A stretch of 5,977 nucleotides of DNA from an uncultured Bacteroidales bacterium (GTDB lineage Bacteria; Bacteroidota; Bacteroidia; Bacteroidales; P3). Positions 1-4,960 of the stretch are shown here, in pieces. The DNA lies in contig CALEPD010000145.1 in NCBI GenBank assembly GCA_937910265.1, positions 1 through 5,977 on the forward strand, read 5' to 3'. Position 1 is the stretch's first letter. Every line of letters begins with the position of its first letter. The notes under the pieces are model-generated. The model ran no database searches and was not told where the DNA came from. It saw nothing but the letters and a program-made list of their open reading frames with translations. Both the position numbers and the translations under genes were made by a program.

Positions 1-5
1 TCCTT

Positions 6-686
6 TTAATACCGTCCAAAGGTGCAGTTGGGCCAGTGGCAGGATTTGCCCATCTGGCACAGGCCGCCATCGGCCAATTCCCGCAGATTATCAATCGTAA
101 TGGGTTCATAGTGCATTTTAGCGAGGGTGTCGATACCTCCTGCGCATCCAATAAATATTTGTCCGTCATCTTCGGAATCAAGGTTGATCAGTTGTTTGCC
201 TTGCAGCATACCGTCTTGCAGTTTCATCGCACCGGTGAGTCCGGTCTCTTCGTCAACGGTGAAGAGTGCTTCGAGCGGACCGTGCTCTATGTCGTTTGCG
301 TCGAGTATGGCGAGTGCGGCTGCAACGCCGATGCCGTCGTCGGCACCGAGGGTGGTTCCGTCGGCGGTAAGCCATTCGCCGTCAAGTACCGGTTGTATGG
401 GGTCTTTCAAAAAGTCAAACACTTTGTCGCTGTTTTTCTCGCATACCATGTCGGTGTGCGACTGCAGGCATACCATGGGTGCGTTTTCGTAACCTTTGGT
501 GGCGGGCTTGCGAATCAGCACGTTGCCAAGTTCGTCGCGCAGTGTCTCCAATCCGCGGTCGGCTCCGAATTTGCATAAGTACTCGGTTATCTGTTCCTCA
601 TGTTTCGAGGGACGTGGAATGTTCATGATTTCGCCAAAAAATTTCCATACATTGGCGGGCTTTAAGTCTTTAAGGGCGTTTTGCAT
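6..686 (-). CDS. pepD: Aminoacyl-histidine dipeptidase PepD (M20C metallopeptidase), N-terminal part; C-terminus missing or replaced
   Basis: This is a cytoplasmic zinc dipeptidase that cleaves Xaa-His and other dipeptides. The metal-site residues are in order: H77 and D79 in the SHTDMV motif, D116 in GADDG, E146 (catalytic base) and E147 in DEETG, and D170 in NLDSED. Each lies three residues before its E. coli PepD counterpart as I recall it (H80, D119, E149, E150, D173). The family motif FIGCAGGID follows at about 178-186. The family is normally about 480-490 residues, with a GLxGGHSG motif soon after this point and a last zinc-ligand histidine near the C-terminus. Here the family-like sequence ends near residue 200. 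About 26 unlike residues follow, rich in Cys, Trp and His, and then a TAA. The ATG start lies 15 bases after the upstream lamin-tail gene, so the two are probably cotranscribed. The N-terminal identification is secure. Whether the gene is a pseudogene, is disrupted, or is affected by a contig-end artefact cannot be decided here. Confidence 0.88.
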   Translation of the reverse strand: MQNALKDLKPANVWKFFGEIMNIPRPSKHEEQITEYLCKFGADRGLETLRDELGNVLIRKPATKGYENAPMVCLQSHTDMVCEKNSDKVFDFLKDPIQPVLDGEWLTADGTTLGADDGIGVAAALAILDANDIEHGPLEALFTVDEETGLTGAMKLQDGMLQGKQLINLDSEDDGQIFIGCAGGIDTLAKMHYEPITIDNLRELADGGLCQMGKSCHWPNCTFGRY

Positions 687-701
687 AGTTGTATGTTTTT
701 A

Positions 702-1592
702 TTATTTAATCATCAGTGTAATGGGTCTTTTCGAAATCTGTTTGCTTCCTTGCGGCTGATAGGCCTCTATCACAAGCACATAGTATCCCGGGCGGCAGCG
801 TGTGCCGTTGTCGTCCAATCCGTTCCACACCACCATTCCCGAGGTGCCGAGAGTGCCGTTGCGCAGCAGGTGCCTCACACATCGTCCCTGTGCGTCGAAT
901 AGGGTGATGTTGGCCGACAGATTCTCCTCTTTTAGTTGGTAGGTTATGTTTAGCAGGTCGTTGTATCCGTCGCCGTCGGGCGAGAATATCTCAGGTTCAA
1001 CAACAAAATCGTTCTCAAGAAACAAAAATTCTCGACTTTGCGAGTTGGCGTAGGTGGGGGTGCCGTATCCCGAAATCGAAGATGCCGAGGTCCAGTTGCC
1101 GGCAGCTTGCACATCAATATCAAACGAGCGGCGTTCCAATGCCACACCCTCTTCATCGTGAAGCAGGTCGCTGTGCATCGATTCGGTATAATCAAAACGC
1201 TCAATGAGGGTGCTGTCCGGGAGTGTGGTCATCACGCATCCCGATGCGTCGTTAAACGGTGGCATCGAGCTCACTTCCACCACCTGCTGCGGGTGGCGCA
1301 CCGTGTAGTGACTTTCGAGGTAGCCCTTGTCGGTGGTTACCACTACATAGGCTCCCGCTGCGACAATATATTGTGTGTCGATGATGTAAAGACGGTGTAT
1401 TGCCGAATCTTTCCATTGGGCAAGGCGCACATCCTTCAGCGCTATGGGAGCATCGGAATGATTGTACAATTCGACATAATCTGCCCCGTTCGGTTCAGGA
1501 TTGAATAGTATTTCGCTGATTTTTAGAGAATACGGTTCCTGTGCCGAAGCCAAGAAGGGGAGGACGAATAACAGTGTAATCCATTTTTTCAC
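702..1592 (-). CDS. Secreted lamin-tail-domain protein with a FlgD/CHU_C-like C-terminal domain
   Basis: This 296-residue protein is probably exported and anchored or released at the cell surface; its function is unknown. Residues 1-17 form a signal peptide: MKK, a hydrophobic core, and ALASA-like cleavage (LASA) before Gln18. Residues about 23-182 resemble a lamin tail domain, with ISEILFNPEP followed by DYVELYN and the closing GYGTPTYANS. Residues about 197-296 resemble FlgD-like Ig or gliding-motility-associated C-terminal domains: FSPDGDGYND at 203-212, an LFDAQGR strand, WNGLDDNG at 256-263, PGYYVL at 268-273, and a final ITLMIK. That ending resembles type B type-IX-secretion signals, so T9SS export is possible, but no secretion gene is in view. 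The start is GTG: an in-frame TAA at 1611-1613 leaves no ATG upstream, and the signal peptide begins exactly here. It is the first gene of a unit with pepD. Domain calls are good; the role is unassigned. Confidence 0.85.
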   Translation of the reverse strand: MKKWITLLFVLPFLASAQEPYSLKISEILFNPEPNGADYVELYNHSDAPIALKDVRLAQWKDSAIHRLYIIDTQYIVAAGAYVVVTTDKGYLESHYTVRHPQQVVEVSSMPPFNDASGCVMTTLPDSTLIERFDYTESMHSDLLHDEEGVALERRSFDIDVQAAGNWTSASSISGYGTPTYANSQSREFLFLENDFVVEPEIFSPDGDGYNDLLNITYQLKEENLSANITLFDAQGRCVRHLLRNGTLGTSGMVVWNGLDDNGTRCRPGYYVLVIEAYQPQGSKQISKRPITLMIK

Positions 1593-1596
1593 CTTG

Positions 1597-1628
1597 CAAA
1601 GGTACGAATATTAAGCCATTAAAACAAA
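1597..1628 (-). promoter_or_regulatory. Bacteroidota-type promoter for the lamin-tail gene and pepD
   Basis: On the minus strand TACCTTTG (1604 down to 1597) matches the Bacteroidota -7 consensus TAnnTTTG. A TTTG (1628 down to 1625) lies 20 bases upstream, where the -33 box belongs. The -7 box ends only four bases before the GTG start codon, so transcription would begin at or within a base or two of that codon. Confidence 0.7.
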
Positions 1629-1734
1629 TCAAGCTCACTCTTTGCCATTTGTTTTCCCTCACAATCTGCTCCCATCGCTGTCGCCTGCAGTGTGCCCACG
1701 GAAACAAAAGTGACGATGTTAGCGAAAAAATGTG

Positions 1735-1742
1735 TATCTTTG
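1735..1742 (+). promoter_or_regulatory. Bacteroidota-type -7 promoter element for purE
   Basis: TATCTTTG fits the TAnnTTTG -7 consensus and is followed by an AT-rich leader of about 20 bases before the purE ATG at 1767. I see no convincing TTTG -33 box at the usual 19-21-base distance, so this call rests on the -7 element and its position. The promoter is divergent from the lamin-tail promoter; the two -7 boxes are about 130 bases apart. Confidence 0.6.
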
Positions 1743-1766
1743 CAATTCAATATAAACAATACCATT

Positions 1767-2273
1767 ATGACCCCATTAGTGAGCATCATCATGGGCAGCA
1801 CCTCCGACCTTCCGGTTATGGAAAAAGCCTGCCAGTTTTTTGAAGAGATGTCTATTCCGTTTGAAGTAAATGCTTTGTCAGCTCACCGTACTCCTGGCGA
1901 AGTCTCCGAATTTGCCCGCACCGTGCATACGCGTGGTGTCAAGGTTGTCATTGCCGCTGCCGGAATGGCTGCCGCACTTCCAGGTGTAATCGCTGCCGAA
2001 ACCCCGCTACCAGTCATCGGTGTGCCCATCAAGGGCAGTGTGCTCGAAGGTCTCGATGCAACCCTCTCTATCTTGCAGATGCCTCCGGGAATCCCCGTGG
2101 CCACCGTGGCCATCAACGGTGCGCTCAATGCCGCTGTACTCGCAATGCAGATTATGGCTGTGGGCGATGAGCAGATGCAGCAGAAAGTGTTGGAATACAA
2201 AGGCGGTTTGAAGAAAAAAATCGTCAAGGCCAACGAAGAGCTCGCCAAGCTCGACTATCAGTATAAGTGCTAA
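1767..2273 (+). CDS. purE: N5-carboxyaminoimidazole ribonucleotide mutase (class I PurE)
   Basis: PurE converts N5-CAIR to CAIR in de novo purine synthesis in the cytoplasm; class I enzymes are octamers. The 168-residue length is normal for the family. The phosphate-binding MGSTSD motif is at 9-14, the active-site SAHRTP at 38-43 (His40), PVIGVPIKG at 82-90, and SILQMPPGIPVATV at 101-114, followed by NAAVLA at 121-126. One oddity is the motif usually read as AAHLPG, which is AAALPG here (Ala70, codon GCA at 1974-1976), so a conserved histidine is missing. I chose the ATG at 1767 because MTPLVSIIMGS is the usual N-terminus and because the longer open frame from a GTG at 1692 begins upstream of the promoter box. 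The kinase-deaminase gene follows after 31 bases with no promoter between, so the two are probably cotranscribed. Confidence 0.95.
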   Translation: MTPLVSIIMGSTSDLPVMEKACQFFEEMSIPFEVNALSAHRTPGEVSEFARTVHTRGVKVVIAAAGMAAALPGVIAAETPLPVIGVPIKGSVLEGLDATLSILQMPPGIPVATVAINGALNAAVLAMQIMAVGDEQMQQKVLEYKGGLKKKIVKANEELAKLDYQYKC

Positions 2274-2304
2274 TCCCGCACCTTGCGTGAACGAAGATAA
2301 AAAT

Positions 2305-3333
2305 ATGATTACTATTGGTATAACAGGTACAATCGGTGCCGGCAAGGGTACCATTGTCGATTTTCTCACCCGCAACAAGGGTTTTGCGCATTATTCCGTG
2401 CGCGCTTTCATCACCGAAGAGATCAAGCGTCGCGACATGCCGGTCAACCGCGACAGCATGGCGTTGGTGGGCAACGATTTGCGTGCCGCGCATTCCCCGT
2501 CGTATATCGTCGAGCAACTCTACAACCAGGCACAAGCCTCCGGCCGCAACTGCATCATCGAAAGTGTGCGCACCGTGGGCGAGGTCGAGGCATTGCGCAA
2601 CAAGGACAATTTCTATCTTTTCGCAGTCGATGCCGACCCCAAAGTGCGCTATGAGCGTATTGTGTTGCGCGGAAGCGAAACCGACAAGGTGAGCTACGAC
2701 ACCTTCATCTCCAACGAAACACGCGAGATGGATTCTGACGACCCAAACAAGCAGAATCTCCGCCGTTGCATCGAAATGGCCGACTTCCGTTTCACCAACA
2801 ACGGCTCTGTCGACGATCTCAATGCGCAAGTGGTCGAAGTGCTGAAGAAAATCACCTATCAGCGCCCCTCATGGGATGAATATTTTATGCAATTGGCCAA
2901 TGCCGCTTCCCAGCGTGCCACATGCGACCGTGGCCGTAGCGGATGTGTCATCGTTAAAGACCGTCAGTTGCTCGTCACGGGCTATGTCGGCTCACCGGCT
3001 GGCCTTCCTCATTGCGACGAGGTGGGGCATCTCTTCCGTCAAACCATCGAAGAGGACGGTCGTATAACAAACCATTGTGTCAGAACCGTTCATGCCGAGC
3101 AGAATGCCATCTGTCAGGCAGCGCGTCGAGGCATCGCTTTGGACGGAGCCACCCTCTATTGCCGCATGACTCCCTGTCGCACCTGTGCCATGCTCATCAT
3201 CAACTGCGGCATCAAGCGTGTGGTGTGCGAGCGCAAGTACCATGCAGGTGCCGAAAGCGAGGGACTGTTCCGCATTGCGGGTGTTGAATTGGAATTTTTC
3301 CACGACGAAGTGCAGCAATACTCCAACCAATAG
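2305..3333 (+). CDS. P-loop kinase-like domain fused to a dCMP deaminase domain
   Basis: This 342-residue cytoplasmic protein has two domains. Residues 1-184 form a P-loop NTPase with GITGTIGAGKGT at 5-16 (Walker lysine Lys14), IIESVRTVGEVEALR near 84-98, and VDADPKVRYERI near 108-119. The pattern resembles dephospho-CoA kinase-like or archaeal UPF0200 kinases, but its substrate is unknown. Residues about 188-342 form a zinc-dependent dCMP deaminase (dCMP to dUMP, feeding dTMP synthesis): LPHCDEVGH at 234-242, RTVHAEQNAI at 260-269 (zinc ligand His263, catalytic Glu265) and TPCRTC at 289-294 (ligands Cys291 and Cys294). The usual GYNG motif reads GYVG (Val228). There is almost no linker between the domains. 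I preferred the ATG at 2305, beginning MITIGITG, over an in-frame GTG at 2287, because the P-loop strand normally starts at once and GAAGATAAAAAT precedes the ATG. The deaminase call is strong; the kinase role is open. Confidence 0.9.
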   Translation: MITIGITGTIGAGKGTIVDFLTRNKGFAHYSVRAFITEEIKRRDMPVNRDSMALVGNDLRAAHSPSYIVEQLYNQAQASGRNCIIESVRTVGEVEALRNKDNFYLFAVDADPKVRYERIVLRGSETDKVSYDTFISNETREMDSDDPNKQNLRRCIEMADFRFTNNGSVDDLNAQVVEVLKKITYQRPSWDEYFMQLANAASQRATCDRGRSGCVIVKDRQLLVTGYVGSPAGLPHCDEVGHLFRQTIEEDGRITNHCVRTVHAEQNAICQAARRGIALDGATLYCRMTPCRTCAMLIINCGIKRVVCERKYHAGAESEGLFRIAGVELEFFHDEVQQYSNQ

Positions 3334-3361
3334 CCGGCGGCAGTTGTCCGGACGGAAAACA

Positions 3362-3394
3362 AAAAAAGGATACTTTTTCGAAGTATCCTTTTTT
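3362..3394. terminator. Bidirectional intrinsic terminator between convergent genes
   Basis: A perfect 14-base inverted repeat (3362-3375 with 3381-3394) encloses a 5-base TTTCG loop. The stem core is GGATACTT/AAGTATCC, flanked by an A-run on the left and a T-run on the right. Each strand therefore gives a hairpin followed by a U-tract. It sits between the end of the kinase-deaminase gene (plus) and the end of the ferredoxin gene (minus), so it can stop transcription from both. Confidence 0.88.
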
Positions 3395-3415
3395 CTTTTA
3401 CTGTAATCTGTGCGA

Positions 3416-3583
3416 TTATTCTTCAACGATAGCTCCAGTGGGGCAAGCGTCGGCACAGGTACCGCAACCAGCGCAGGTGTCGGGGTCGATTTTGTAAATG
3501 TCGCCTTCAGAGATAGCTCCAACGGGGCATTCGCTAATACAAGAACCGCAAGCTACGCAGACGTCAGTGATTTTGTAAGCCAT
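3416..3583 (-). CDS. Small 2[4Fe-4S] clostridial-type ferredoxin
   Basis: This 55-residue soluble electron carrier is complete. It holds two CxxCxxCxxxCP cluster motifs: Cys9, 12, 15 and 19 followed by Pro20, and Cys37, 40, 43 and 47 followed by Pro48. These are the eight ligands for two [4Fe-4S] clusters. The two halves are clear internal duplicates, with ECPVGAI near 18-24 matching ACPTGAI near 46-52. The sequence has no transmembrane segment or signal peptide, and the size is normal for the family. In anaerobic Bacteroidales such ferredoxins serve enzymes like pyruvate:ferredoxin oxidoreductase, but no partner gene is near, so the partner is unknown. The ATG at 3583 gives the usual short MAYKI start and follows an AT-rich leader. 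The gene has its own promoter upstream and the bidirectional terminator downstream, so it is probably transcribed alone. Confidence 0.96.
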   Translation of the reverse strand: MAYKITDVCVACGSCISECPVGAISEGDIYKIDPDTCAGCGTCADACPTGAIVEE

Positions 3584-3615
3584 TTTTACTTGTTTTTAGG
3601 GTTAATAATCAGGTG

Positions 3616-3623
3616 CAAAGGTA
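3616..3623 (-). promoter_or_regulatory. Bacteroidota-type -7 promoter element for the ferredoxin gene
   Basis: On the minus strand TACCTTTG (3623 down to 3616) matches TAnnTTTG and is followed by CACC, leaving about 32 bases to the ATG. Upstream DNA is very AT-rich. A T-run about 17-21 bases upstream could act as a weak -33 box, but there is no clean TTTG. Confidence 0.68.
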
Positions 3624-3647
3624 CGAAATAAATAAGAATTAAAAACT

Positions 3648-3664
3648 ATTATTTGTAAAATAAT
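3648..3664 (-). terminator. Possible weak AT-only hairpin downstream of the GATE-domain gene
   Basis: A 7-base inverted repeat, ATTATTT/AAATAAT with a 3-base loop, is followed on the minus strand by AGTTTTT. It lies 24 bases after the stop codon of the GATE-domain gene, where a terminator would be expected. The stem has no G or C, so it would be unstable and may be chance in AT-rich DNA. It also overlaps the upstream part of the ferredoxin promoter region. Confidence 0.3.
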
Positions 3665-3687
3665 TTTGTACTATGCTATAAGGTGTT

Positions 3688-4914
3688 TTAAATCAGGCTG
3701 AAAAGTACCCAGAGCCAATGTGCGGCAATTCCTGCACAAAGTCCTCCGACGGTGTGAGCGCCAATGGCTTTTCCTATAAGTTTTCTATATCCCAGCGAGT
3801 CGAGCATGGCGGTGTGGGTGCTGAGGTAACCGCTCCAGCACATACCCATGGCGGTGAACACTGCGATGGCGTTGTTGTCGATGATGCCTTCGGCAATAAA
3901 GCGGGGAACCAAGCCAAGTGCGGCACCCACGGCGCCGAGTGCGGTGATGGGGAACGATACCAACGCGCCGCTTTCAAATCCGAACAGCCAGTTGAACACA
4001 AAGTTTATCTTGTCGGCCGCCCAGGTGATGACGGGTACGCCTTCGTATGCGGCGCCGGTGTAGGCACCGGTTTCGCCCGAGGGTCCGAAAGTGAGCATCA
4101 TCACAATTGTCGAGATGCACAATACGCCGGGTATGATTGACAGTCCGATGTCAACGCCGCCTTTGCCTCCGTCGAGCATCGAGTTCAGGAAGCGTTGGAA
4201 TACGCCGCCTTCGCTTTTGAAGGTTATCTGCTGTTCGTCACCCTGTTCGGTGGTGACCATGGTATCCATTTCGGGGTAAGCTTTGAGTGTTGTATATTGC
4301 ATGATGCGGGTCGAGACGATACTTCCGATGATGGCACCCAGCAATCCAACCACAGCTCCTTTTCCGAATCCCAAGCCCGTCATGAAGGCGATAACTACCA
4401 ATCCCATGCCGAATGCGGTTCCGAAATTGGTGAGCGAAACCAGTTGGTATTGTTTGAAATAGCGTGAGAAATTACGGTCTTTTGCCAACGAGATGATGGT
4501 GGGGTTGTCGCTGAGAAAGGTCATCACAGCACCCAATGCAGCCACACCTGGAAGGTTGAACAGCGGCTTCATCAGGGGGCGGAGCAGGTTCTCCAGCAGG
4601 CGCACCACGCCGAATTCGGTCATCAGTTTGCTTATGGCGCCCATCAGCACGCAGATGGCCATGATGTAGAATACGGTCTCAAGCAGCAGGTGGTAGGCTG
4701 TCTGCATGAATGTGTTCAGCATGTTGGGCAGGCTCATCTTGTAGGCCAGGAACCAGAAGAAGGCAATGAAAATAATCAAGAAAATAATCGCTTCGAAGCT
4801 ACGTTTGGTTGTGAACTTCATCGGATTCTTGAAGTTGAACATTTGTTCCAGTCCTTTGAAAACTTTTTCTACCGGATTGGCATAAGCGGTTGTTTTTTTG
4901 TTGTTCTTTTTCAT
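3688..4914 (-). CDS. Inner-membrane protein with nucleoside-recognition (GATE) domains
   Basis: This 408-residue polytopic membrane protein is probably a transporter or gate in the inner membrane; its substrate is not known. A basic N-terminus (MKKNNKK) and a short cytoplasmic stretch precede the first hydrophobic segment at about 41-58. Further hydrophobic segments lie near 73-95, 119-135, 158-180, 186-203, 255-275, 318-337, 347-366 and 383-405. The two halves look related, as in SpmA/SpmB and other GATE proteins: one at about 80-200 (LSDNPTIISLAKD at 134-146) and one at about 258-400 (DNNAIAVF at 346-353 and GYLSTHTAMLDSLG at 362-375). A polar loop at about 211-245 divides them. I believe NCBI labels close relatives CD0519/CD1768 family membrane protein, but I cannot confirm this. 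It follows the porin gene after 46 bases on the same strand with no visible promoter between, so the two are likely cotranscribed. Despite the SpmA/SpmB likeness, a sporulation role is unlikely in Bacteroidota. Confidence 0.85.
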   Translation of the reverse strand: MKKNNKKTTAYANPVEKVFKGLEQMFNFKNPMKFTTKRSFEAIIFLIIFIAFFWFLAYKMSLPNMLNTFMQTAYHLLLETVFYIMAICVLMGAISKLMTEFGVVRLLENLLRPLMKPLFNLPGVAALGAVMTFLSDNPTIISLAKDRNFSRYFKQYQLVSLTNFGTAFGMGLVVIAFMTGLGFGKGAVVGLLGAIIGSIVSTRIMQYTTLKAYPEMDTMVTTEQGDEQQITFKSEGGVFQRFLNSMLDGGKGGVDIGLSIIPGVLCISTIVMMLTFGPSGETGAYTGAAYEGVPVITWAADKINFVFNWLFGFESGALVSFPITALGAVGAALGLVPRFIAEGIIDNNAIAVFTAMGMCWSGYLSTHTAMLDSLGYRKLIGKAIGAHTVGGLCAGIAAHWLWVLFSLI

Positions 4915-4960
4915 TGAATCGTTAGTTGGTGTATCATTGGGTTGTTATCATTGCGGCCTA

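Noticed and set aside
36..578. Plus-strand open frame of 180 codons opposite pepD
   Set aside because: It is antisense to clear M20 zinc-site motifs and has no family resemblance or promoter; it is a shadow of pepD. Its right-hand part cannot be coding if pepD is. The left 90 bases are less certain because pepD itself is lost there.
1038..1508. Plus-strand open frame of 156 codons inside the lamin-tail gene
   Set aside because: It is antisense to a signal-peptide protein with recognisable domains; the composition (many His, Arg, Val) is typical of a reverse-frame shadow.
1692..1766. Longer purE start at GTG 1692 (25 extra residues)
   Set aside because: The extension covers the -7 promoter box, and the usual PurE N-terminus begins at the ATG at 1767.
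1593..1766. Possible riboswitch or small RNA in the divergent region upstream of purE
   Set aside because: A purine riboswitch would need a structured leader after the promoter, but only about 20 AT-rich bases separate the purE -7 box from its ATG. I saw no strong hairpin.
2287..2304. GTG start six codons upstream for the kinase-deaminase
   Set aside because: The ATG at 2305 puts the first beta strand and the P-loop at the usual place. The upstream GTG is possible but less likely.
2224..2829. Minus-strand open frame of 201 codons opposite the kinase-deaminase
   Set aside because: It overlaps the P-loop domain antisense, runs into purE and has no motif of its own.
3346..3353. Palindrome GTCCGGAC near the end of the kinase-deaminase gene
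   Set aside because: It is a short palindrome without a loop or T-run, and the strong terminator lies just beyond; it is probably chance.
2992..3522. Minus-strand open frame of 176 codons spanning the deaminase end, the terminator and part of the ferredoxin gene
   Set aside because: It crosses a strong bidirectional terminator and overlaps two secure genes in the wrong frames.
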